From the NCBI GenBank assembly GCA_031002005.1, contig JARYHS010009186.1:185034437-185098436 (forward strand): a DNA stretch of 64,000 nt, given 5' to 3'. The stretch is from Vandiemenella viatica. Taxonomy: Eukaryota; Arthropoda; Insecta; Orthoptera; Morabidae. The notes below the pieces were generated by a model, which was not told the DNA's origin, did not search any database, and was given only the letters and a program-made list of their open reading frames with translations. This document shows, in pieces, positions 55,951 through 64,000 of the stretch (within the stretch, counting starts at the first letter, position 1; every line of letters starts with the position of its first letter). Made by a program: the position numbers and the translations under genes.

Positions 55951-58950
55951 CCCTCTCAAAAATAAAACTGTTTCTAGCGCCGACATCGTCGTCTACCTCG
56001 AAGCTTCTGTATCGGCTATAGGAAAGAACGAAGTTCCTTCTAGTTGAATGTAACCTCTGTCACTTGGTGTCTGATCATAGTCTCCGCCACTTTATTTTAT
56101 GGATAGTTCATCACTTGCGTGGACTAGTTTGTTGCCTGTTTCTCTGCCACTACTTATGCGCCTCGCTCCTACATGGCTGCTGCAGCGAAACAGATGGGCT
56201 GTCCATTCCATTTTATTTGTTGCGTTAAGCTGGATAACGCAATGGGCTGAGAATGTACAGCAACGTTGCATCTACTAGGAAAAGATATTTCCATTATTAT
56301 TCAAAACCCCAGCACCAATTGTCTGCTGGAATTCAAACACTGTGTGGTAAGACCACACTTCGGTCAGTACGACATATTTATCTCTTCGCTTTACGAATCT
56401 TCAATGTTTCAAAATTGCCCTGTTTTTTTTAATTATCATATAAGCATCAGTTTTAGTGGAACATAATTAATTACATCGGTAAATCGGAATGGAGCCATTG
56501 TCCGATTATTTTGTACTTAAGTAATCCTAGGATCAGCGCATTCCCTTGTGGCACGTATCTGTCAAACTAACTGAAATTATTAATAGAAACTTTCGGACGT
56601 AGAAGGTCACCTTGCATTATGCCTCGCCTACTCCTCTTCCAACTCGTCCACCCAGCATCCCGCTAGTCCCATTCACCCTTCCACATGCAAACAGACACAG
56701 AGGCTGTCAGAAGCCAATCCGGCGTAGAGCGATTACTACCCTCTAGCGGCGTAATAGAATCTACCTCTTCAAAATACATCGTTCAGTGGTTCATCAGCAT
56801 GATGAGGCCACTACATGATTTGTTCTAAATGTAGAGGAATTTTCAGTAAGATAAAGAGAGCTTTGAGAAGGAGAAGGTATTGATGAACTCAGTCATTAGT
56901 TTTCGACTTAAACACTCATTCCTTCACGGCACTCTAAAATCTCCCACTAATCTGTTTTGGAAGCCTTATCTTTGAGTCCTTCATCCAGTTTCATAAGTGG
57001 CTGACTCACATGAGGGTATAATTCGGCGTCAACATGTTCATAGTCGACGTTGGTAACACTGGAATGTCATGTCATATAGAACTTTGTTTGCTTGCACAGT
57101 GCCATTATTTGATCTGCACTTCTGTGCTCTTAAGTAATCCAGTCCTAAAGTTCAATTATGCACGTGTTTTGTGTTTCATGCCGGATTTGGATAAACTAAA
57201 TCATCAACGTTTTATTTTGTCACAGTAAAAGCATGTAGTTAAAGCCAATGATGACTTTGAAGTTATTATTAGTATTATTACCTTCATTAATCTTTTCTTG
57301 AATTTATCGCTGCTTCTTTCAATATATAATTTTCTTTTCGCTCTTTGTAGATTACGAATTCCCAAACTATGGGGCGCGGGATGGGAAGTAGCTTATCCGC
57401 CCGTGTGGACGATACCTTAGCACTACACCGTCGGTTCTACTATGTCTCCTTCACAGCCTCTTAGAACTGAAAGCCTTTGCTCTAATGTCACATACTTAGA
57501 GAGTTTCCTCTCAGACATAATTGTTAGTTCTGAGAATTTTCAACTCTGAAAACGTAGAATATTGGCAGAGCCCTGTACTTATTCAATGTAGTACTTCATG
57601 AGCAAACTGTGCAAATAAAAAATGACACTGATGCCAAACACGATTTTAATAAAATGGATAAATAACATTTTGGGTCAAGAATTAAAAAGTGTATTCCAAC
57701 ATATCACAGCAAATGTTGCGAATATATTCTCATGTTTCGAGCGCTTACTTGAGAAAAAGAGAGTTTTCAGCTTTTGTTGCAATGAAACAAATTACGCAAC
57801 AAACTCTGTATTACCAGTGGTTTATGCTGTGCTCTTTAAAATATCCAACTAAAAATAGGAAATCTGATTTATTTTTATTTTGTGAACTTTTTCAGTAAAT
57901 GTTTAAGTTTATAGTTATTATTCTTTTACTTTTTTCGCAAAATTTAAAATTTGTAAATTTATAAGCAATGTAATTAGACTTTATATTTGCTTTTTTAATA
58001 ATAAAATTGTGCCGCGGGAAAGGGGGGAGGGGTGGCACGGTAATTTTTGTTTTGACTGAAGGGGAAGTAGGAACCCTTTGTTTTACTGAAACTGGAGTGC
58101 GAAGAAAAATTTTGGGAACCTTGATAAGCTTTTGGTAGTTGCTATTTCTTGCTATTCAGTCCAGTAGTCAATTAACGATACTTTCCTTTATTCACTTCTT
58201 CTTCCACAGTTTACTGTCTTGGTTGCAGGGGATTTTACCTTTCCCCAAAGATTACCGGTTACTACTGTTTCTGACTTACTCCAATAGTTCTCCAAATGAC
58301 AACAAATCAATCGCTTTTTCAACTAATTTTTTTTTTGCGTGATTCCTATGATAATATAAGCATCAGAATTCTCCAAAGACACTAAAGCTCTTATACAAAT
58401 ATTCCAGCGATTAAACATTCTGATAATGACTAATTTTCAACTAACTCGTCTTTGTCGCTTCTTTATATAGACGCTACAGAAAATTCAAAAATAACATAGA
58501 GAAAGCCGCTCGATGTTTCTCGAACGACGACAATGCAGCTAACAATCAAAACCACATTAAAACAATCAGAACGAATACAGAATCGTTCACAATCATCACG
58601 GAACACACGGAAATGAAAATTAAGGATATTTTCAGGCATTTACATACAAAATTATCTTCATTAATCAGTCAAAACCATTCTAAATGGTTCACTAAACATG
58701 ATGTCTAACCTCAACACTTACAATTGCAAGTTTTTAATAAATGTTTCATGCATAATACTGTTCTTGAGCAGGTTACATAATTTCTCTCCATATAAGTGTT
58801 CATTTGAACAAATTCGCAGTTAATTACACGAAAAACATATAAAAGTTAAACAACTTCCATCTTGCTGTACATAATTCTTAAAATACAATTTGATAAAAAG
58901 GCTGAGTCTGAGGGCTGTTATAACCTCTATCATAGATATAACAGGGCTTC
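55951..58950. other. Non-coding stretch including two empty insertion sites
   Basis: Matches 20,761-28,690 without the left-only insertions. 56,396-56,407 is the empty target of the Jockey-type LINE. About 58,229-58,247 is the empty site of the CR1/L2-like fragment. A ~25-bp GC-rich segment near 57,368-57,392 is absent from the left copy. No gene recognised. Confidence 0.7.
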
Positions 58951-58954
58951 CTAA

Positions 58955-59165
58955 TCTGGGGGACGGTGAGTCTGGGCCAGGTATTTGAAGGAATGTAGGA
59001 GTTCGATTCCCGGTCCAACAATACAGTTATTGATTTTAATTGTTTCCCGAAATGGCACCATGTGAATACCAGAACGGTTCCTTCATGACTATGGTCGAAT
59101 TCCTTCCCGCTCCCCTTTATAATCCTCTCCAGGAGATAGTGACTTCATTATCGACGAGAATAAAA
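58955..59165 (+). repeat. Diverged tRNA-like SINE (right-duplication copy)
   Basis: Counterpart of 28,695-28,906, with the same B-box-like GTTCGATTCCCGG. Confidence 0.65.
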
Positions 59166-59297
59166 ACGTTAATGTAACAAGGGAACAAATGGCAATCATC
59201 CAAACGGAAATCTGAATGAGAAAGCTATAACACATACGATTGACTTGTAACAGCGATGTTTCAACAGTGGCCTTCAAGTTGCCTGTTATCCTACGCC

Positions 59298-59660
59298 TGC
59301 AAAGCGTCCGCGCTGTCCTGTGTCACTGGAAGCGTAAAGCGCGCACGTTACGGTTTACTCGACTACCGCACAATACACCCCGCCCGGTCACTGTGCGCAG
59401 TTCTTTGTGCGTCTCTGCATAATGGCGGTGGGCGGACGGAGATTCCCCGCAGGGAGTGTTCTAAATCACGGCGACCAGCTAACCGCGGCCCACTCGCCGA
59501 CACACGCATAAATCACCGGAGGGCCACCCCGACGTCGAAACAGCCAGTCACATAATAAATAAATCCTGCCAAAGGAGGTCCAGCGCCGCCCCATAAATCA
59601 CAAACACTGTCCGCCAGTGTGGCTCTGCAGATTTGCCAGGCACTACGTCATAGAAAAGTC
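59298..59660. promoter_or_regulatory. CpG-rich, highly conserved non-coding block (candidate regulatory element), right
   Basis: Counterpart of 29,035-29,400, retaining every ATAAATCA motif and both GC-box-like motifs. Two overlapping open frames here (59,240-59,555) come from the low stop-codon frequency of GC-rich DNA and resemble nothing known. Confidence 0.5.
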
Positions 59661-60033
59661 CTTGTATGCGCTACCGAATTTCAATCAGCGACATCGTTCA
59701 CATTCAAGATACGGTAATCTAACGTCGTGGTAGAACGGACAACCCTCTGAGTCATGACCCAAAAATCCGACACTGGCAACAGGCGAAAAGTATTTAACTT
59801 CACGCTATCCCAAAATCTGAAGGTAAGTTCTTTGGCATCTGTAACGATTGAAAAGAACACTTCGTCCCTGAGCAACAAATGACATAAATATTAGCACTTG
59901 GTAAGATTAATAAATTTGTGGTTGGCTGAGAGGATACTCCCCTCCAGTCCCAATTTTGCTAAGACCTTCACTACTATCAATTTTTTATAAAGGTGAATAA
60001 CACCCCAATGCAATTGAATTTTGTTTTATTTTG

Positions 60034-60078
60034 GTGTCGTACGCGTTTCGCTCTGTTTCAAGAGCATCATCAGCGACA
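60034..60078 (-). ncRNA. Hammerhead-ribozyme-like motif, minus-strand arm (right copy)
   Basis: Same layout as 29,771-29,816. On the minus strand, CUGAUGA is at 60,073-60,067, stem II is GCUCU/AGAGC, then GAAA, CGCGUA and CGACA. No core change relative to the left minus-strand arm. Confidence 0.65.
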
Positions 60079-60106
60079 TCTGTCGCTGACAGATGTCGCT
60101 GACAGA

Positions 60107-60150
60107 TGTCGCTGATGATGCTCTTGAAATAGAGCGAAACGCGTACGACA
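60107..60150 (+). ncRNA. Hammerhead-ribozyme-like motif, plus-strand arm, intact core (right copy)
   Basis: UGUCG 60,107-60,111, CUGAUGA 60,112-60,118, stem II GCUCU/AGAGC with loop UGAAAU, GAAA 60,136-60,139, CGCGUA, CGACA 60,146-60,150. Unlike its left counterpart it keeps the GUA triplet. Predicted cut after A at 60,145. Confidence 0.65.
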
Positions 60151-60233
60151 CCGAAATAAAACAAAATTCAATTGCATTGGCGTGTTATTCACCTTTATAA
60201 AAAAATTGATTAACTTGCAATTGAGGAAATGGC

Positions 60234-60991
60234 CAACAATATCCAGTGTTACGCGGTTTTTAACCCGTCCTTTCGGTTTTCACACATCTTGAAGCAAATC
60301 CTCTCAAAAGCTCTCGTTATTCGAAATCAGCAATTTTCCACACTATGAAACTACCCTACTGTTACTACCAAATTCCGTCCGGCACCGTATTAGTGCTTTT
60401 GACTTCACCCCTCTCGATACACGGTATAGTAGTACAGGCCGGCGACCAGCTTTGACTTCGACTTTCAAAGGCGCAGACGCCGTGTCACCTTTCTCACACA
60501 GTCCGGCGCTTTCTTTGACGTCTCCTGCCGTGAACTAACTACCAGGCCAGGCACGAAGGTTCCACTCCTAAAGATCCACCAACTTTCTAATCCACATTCG
60601 GCACACACTACCCGTCCTGGTATTACCTGCCAGTGGGACACTACAGTATAAAAACAAACTGAAGTTAAAAGGGGATTTTTTCAAGTTGCTAAGTATATTA
60701 TACACAAGTGAGTGATCAACCTTTAAGGGAGTTAACAGTTGCCAGTGCCCAAATTACTGCATTACCTCAGACCAAATTAAGACATATCTCGATCACTGGC
60801 GTTACGACATAACGTGAGAACCTCATTACGTATGTAGAAAATTGGTACAATTAACAGAAGAAGATGAACGCATATAAATCGTCCACTGAGAAGACACAAT
60901 TTTAACTAATTAAATGTCAAGAGAACCAGATACTTAAAAAAGTATATGGAATTATCAAAAACAATTCATTCAGTGGAGAGGTGAAGTATTT
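60234..60991. other. Non-coding stretch of right duplication copy
   Basis: Matches 29,995-30,730, including the GC-richer conserved section. No gene recognised. Confidence 0.6.
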
Positions 60992-61205
60992 GTTTTCCTT
61001 GTGGCTTTACGTCTAGTAAACGAAATGGCCATCAGAAGTGGAGAAAACTGAGGACAAGGAACTGGAAGGAATTCAGCCATGGCCTTTCGGAGGAACCATC
61101 CTGGCATTTGTCTGGAGTGATTTGAAATGTGGATGACGGGCGGGGATTTATACCTGCGTCCTCCCGAAAGCGAGGCCAGAGGGTTACCGTTCACTCATCA
61201 TGCTC
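60992..61205 (-). repeat. SINE family A, diverged (right-duplication copy)
   Basis: Counterpart of 30,737-30,925. It is more complete: the GTGGCTTTACGTCTAG 3' end and the segment GGATGACGGGCGGGGATTTA beside the B-box are kept here but missing on the left. Confidence 0.85.
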
Positions 61206-61234
61206 TAGTAGCAAATACTTAAAAGCCTTACAAT

Positions 61235-62340
61235 TCAAAATGGAAACAGTATGAAGAATTCCAATAAGCCACATTACTGACATTTACAAGGTTACTTCTA
61301 TAAATATTACTACATGCATACCACACTTTTCTTTTTTACTTGCCATAAAAAAATTTCGATTTTCGAGAGGTCCAGTCTCGTAACTAAATGTTTGAAAATA
61401 TTTTTTGAGTTAAAGTTATGCTTTTTTACACGTATCAATTAAGGAAGCGGTTTGAGGACAGAAGGATAGAAAATTATATTTCAGGGGTTTAATGGATCTG
61501 TTAAGAGACTTGGGTCCAAACATGTTTTTAAAGTTATACTATGATTTTATGCACTAAATGGCCTTCTAGTAGGCCATAAAGGTTATTCTCAAATCGGTAT
61601 CCTTCTTTAGAACATCCGCATATCAATTCACAGGGAATCATACCTTCTTGGAACTACGTACTACGTCACAGAAAAGAACTAACTAAGGGCATTTAAAATA
61701 TGAGAAGTGAGAGGGGCATGGTTTCTGAGTAATGGTGAAAGCACGCCATGTAGTCATTCTGGTTTAAAGAACAGAAAAATAACGTGAGTAAGTTTAAGGT
61801 TTTCGAAATAATTAGAGCATCCCTGTTGTACAGTGTACTGGGCAGGAGAATAAAATGGAATTTGGAATTTTTATCTATTCCATGGCACAAATCAGAAAGT
61901 AAATCATTCATCCAGGAATCCAGACTGAGAGAATCAGTCCTCCGTTCTTGAGACACTGAAGCGTGTAGAGACATTGAAGTAGGTCAATATCATTCCGACG
62001 GAACGGCAACTAGAACTGTTCGAATAGATTTTGACTGTCAAGTGCTACCACGGAAGATACACAAGGAGTGACCATACAATGTGTCCCATAAGCCTGACAG
62101 CACATGGCCTTGACATGATGGATCACGAGACTGACTATTACCGATCGTGCGCGAAGCCGGTAAATCACACACTGTTTGAAGGCAACATGCCGTGGATGCA
62201 GTTCGACACAATTGCTAAACGTCGTTATCTACGATTCCCTAAATATGTCTTGGCAGAGTTCATTACATAGTTCCAGCCCCTAAGTCAAAACTTACGATAA
62301 ATATCTAATGTCTCTGAGGGCTTCTCTTTTCCGTAGAAAT
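61235..62340. other. Non-coding stretch beyond the duplication
   Basis: Unique-looking. A 79-codon frame at 62,031-62,270 and others are not supported by any recognisable family. Confidence 0.5.
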
Positions 62341-62344
62341 CCAG

Positions 62345-62680
62345 TGATGGCTGAGTTGGTTAACGCGCGTGTTTTGAAAAGTGAAGGACCCCGGTTCGCA
62401 TACCGATCAGTGTTGAGATTTTTATGGCCTTAAAAACTGACATTTACCTCTGCAGAGCTTTGCTTTGTTCATGTGAAGTACGCTAGGACGCTCCGTTGTT
62501 CGTAGGACCCCTATATCTGGTACCTGGATTACCAGGTTAGGTTAGGTTAGGGTAGCCATGACAGAGGCGGAAGCGCGGCAGATCGAAACTCTGTCAACCG
62601 GCTTCGGGGTCTCCCGGCCAACAGTGTCACATGCGCTTCTTCTCCAATGGATAAAAACAACTTTATGAGCAATTTAAATT
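62345..62680 (+). repeat. tRNA-like SINE (family C) with short TTAGG run
   Basis: A-box-like GGCTGAGTTGGTTAACGCG and B-box-like CCGGTTCGCATACCG lie in the first 70 bp. The body contains AGGTTAGGTTAGGTTAGGG at about 62,536-62,554, three units of the arthropod telomere repeat (TTAGG). The 3' boundary is uncertain and the family is not recognised. Confidence 0.55.
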
Positions 62681-62806
62681 ATTGTATCCTTTTATTTCAT
62701 TGCACCAAATCCAAAAATTCTTTTATTAATTGTTATACGGATTCTGGTTAATGATGCAACTACAAGGCCAGTGTGCAATACAGTTCTTGTAAGTAGTTTA
62801 AAAAAC

Positions 62807-63150
62807 CCTCCCCACTGACTCAGTCGGTTGCGACACCGCGATGGTGTTCAGTGGAGACACGGGATTAGCTGATTCGACTCCTGGTGATGGAAAAAAAATT
62901 AATTATCAGGACATGGCCGGCGGGCTAGGAGAGGTGATGGTGCTCAATTTCTTATCAACTTGCGCGTCACAGTTCTGTGTTATATCCCAAACTTTTACGC
63001 AGTGCGTGTGGATTGATGGCTCACGGCACTGTTGATGATGATTCGCCCGTCGGATGGGGATGTTAAGCATGCGGCCCCCACTCGTATTTCGGAAGAGTAG
63101 CCCTGAATTGGCCCCGCAACCTTTTTCAACCTCTCGCTCCCTTATCTCTC
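62807..63150 (+). repeat. tRNA-like SINE (family D)
   Basis: Head: GACTCAGTCGGTTGCGACAC (A-box-like) and GATTCGACTCCTGG (B-box). The 3' half is GATTCGCCCGTCGGATGGGG, ATGTTAAGCATGCGGCCCCC and GGAAGAGTAGCC, an arrangement I associate with invertebrate SINEs that end in a conserved GTTAAGCC block. Family name not assigned. Confidence 0.6.
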
Positions 63151-63340
63151 ATTTCATATAATACTCTCTAATGCACGTAGGCACTGTAACAGATATTCAC
63201 GCCTAAAATAACACATACCAGCACACGCTGGGAAAGGTAACGAACGAGAAACCACCCTAGTTCATCTTCCCTAGAGAGTCCTTCATGATAACCGACTACG
63301 CCTGGATTCATGAGTGACATAATAAGAAAATCACCTAAAT

Positions 63341-63566
63341 TGGTGAGCGGTTAATGTTCTGTTCATGTATTCGGGAGGACACGGATACGGTTTCCAGTCA
63401 GGCAGTCCTGATTTCAGTTTTCCGTGGTTTCCCGAAATCACTCCGACTGAATCACGAGATGTCTACTTCAAAAGGGCATGGCCGAATTCCTTCCCATTCC
63501 TTGTCTTCAGTCCTTTCTAGCTCTTCTTTTCTTGACATCAATAATCCGTAAAGCCATTAGGAAAAA
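63341..63566 (+). repeat. SINE family A variant (TTATTGATGTCAAG type), plus strand
   Basis: The head is TTGGTGAGCGGTTAATGTTC. The body is GTTTTCCGTGGTTTCCCGAA. The 3' end is TTGACATCAATAATCCGTAA and AGCCATTAGGAAAAATA. It shares its downstream flank ATTCAACGAAAATCTCTAAT with the copy at 31,207. Confidence 0.85.
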
Positions 63567-64000
63567 TATATTCAACGAAAATCTCTAATTTATATTTCAT
63601 TCTTAAAGAGCATGAGCTAATGCCAGAATTTACCAAAGTTAAAATTTGTAAAGGGTAAATGTAGGTGGATGCAGAAAAGGGGGAAGATGGGTGTTTCGGG
63701 AAAATGCCACCGGAGCATGCGCTCAATTGCAATTTAATTTAACAATTATTTTTTTTTAAAAAGAGGAAGTACAATTTAGAAAATTAAGTTTACCCGTAAT
63801 TGTAACTTTTTCAAAGTAGTTATTATGTCTTTGAGCTATTTCCTTTATTCATGCGTTATTTCGCACTGTAGTTTGCAGTGCGAAGGATGGTAAAATCTTG
63901 CATTAGCTCATGCTCTTTAAGAATAAAATATAAATTAGATATTTTTGTTGAATATTTTTTTCCTAATGGCTTTACGGATTATTGATTTCAAGAACAGAAG
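63526..64000. repeat. Inverted repeat with ~275-bp spacer, cut by the window end
   Basis: Arm 1 ends at 63,623 (...TCTTAAAGAGCATGAGCTAATGC). Arm 2 starts at 63,900 (GCATTAGCTCATGCTCTTTA AGA...) and runs at least to 64,000, including another SINE variant 3' end on the minus strand from about 63,950. The spacer holds a LINE 3' fragment and a small perfect hairpin, TTCGCACTG / CAGTGCGAA (63,860-63,884). Confidence 0.88.
63640..63745 (+). mobile_element. LINE 3' fragment (same family as 27,587-27,979)
   Basis: It shares AAAATTTGTA(A/G)AGGG(T/C)AAATGTAGGT, GCCACCGGAGC and GCTC(A/C)ATTGCAATT with the 27.6-kb insertion. It is truncated to the last codons and 3'UTR and ends in an AATTTAA-type tail. 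Confidence 0.85.

Larger units (their letters stand above)
59976..60233. mobile_element. Foldback element with hammerhead-like motifs, right copy
   Basis: Inverted arms at 59,976-60,210. The centre differs from the left copy: a short direct repeat, (GACAGATGTCGCT)n, is expanded between the arms. The 5' TSD copy remains (CCTTCACTACTAT just before the arm). The 3' TSD has been deleted, since AATATCCAG joins TGTTACGCGG directly. Confidence 0.8.
45600..61234. repeat. Large direct segmental duplication, right copy
   Basis: Collinear counterpart of 9,350-30,952. It lacks the Jockey-type LINE, the 990-bp block and the CR1/L2-like fragment. It carries one extra SINE (48,743-48,962). It shares all older insertions: the DD41D transposon, MADF element, foldback element and five SINEs. 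That ordering dates the shared elements before, and the unshared ones after, the split of the copies. Confidence 0.95.

Noticed and set aside
62031..62270. 79-codon frame starting MTVKCYHGRYTRSDHTMC
   Set aside because: The length is compatible with chance, no family is recognised and there is no second copy to test conservation.

Overview
This window looks like a gene-poor, repeat-dense stretch of a large insect genome. The evidence is poly(A)-tailed LINEs with target-site duplications (TSDs), many tRNA-derived SINE copies, a Tc1/mariner-superfamily element with a DUF4817-type N-terminus, a MADF-domain element, a 77-bp satellite and a short TTAGG run. A large-genome polyneopteran (cockroach, stick insect, cricket or similar) is my guess, not proven. 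I found no intact host protein-coding gene, no rRNA and no convincing functional tRNA gene.

Layout. 1-9,349: SINE copies; a full-ended 3.1-kb LINE (690-3,789) that keeps its Gag but has lost almost all of ORF2; two adjacent repeat families (4,361-6,096); then mostly featureless AT-rich DNA. 9,350-30,952 and 45,600-61,234: two direct copies of one segment. About 6 kb of left-only sequence explains the size difference: a 4.6-kb Jockey-type LINE with TSD, a 990-bp block, a 0.4-kb LINE 3' fragment and about 0.25 kb near the start. One SINE is found only in the right copy. Between the copies: unique sequence, an exactly 1,000-base N gap (31,799-32,798), SINEs, a degenerate ~159-bp tandem repeat and a ~5.65-kb array of a 77-bp satellite with changing higher-order structure. 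61,235-64,000: two further tRNA-like SINE families, a short telomere-like repeat and an inverted repeat that runs off the window.

Most interesting. (1) A 267-bp foldback element (29,715-29,981) with a 13-bp TSD. Each arm carries a compact hammerhead-ribozyme-like core. A diverged third locus (31,050-31,092) keeps the core and shows compensatory changes in both stems. This resembles pseudo-LTRs of Penelope-like elements, but no reverse transcriptase is nearby. (2) A SINE (37,819-38,076) whose 3' tail matches the 3' end of the Gag-only LINE, suggesting a SINE/LINE partnership. (3) A CpG-rich ~360-bp block that is almost unchanged between the two copies while surrounding DNA differs by a few percent; it contains TGATTTAT motifs of Hox/Exd type. 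(4) A MADF-domain gene remnant flanked by ~30-40-bp inverted repeats, probably a DNA transposon.

Caution: the two large copies flank a placeholder gap. They could be real paralogues or two haplotypes of one locus placed in tandem by the assembler. The TE presence/absence differences fit both readings.
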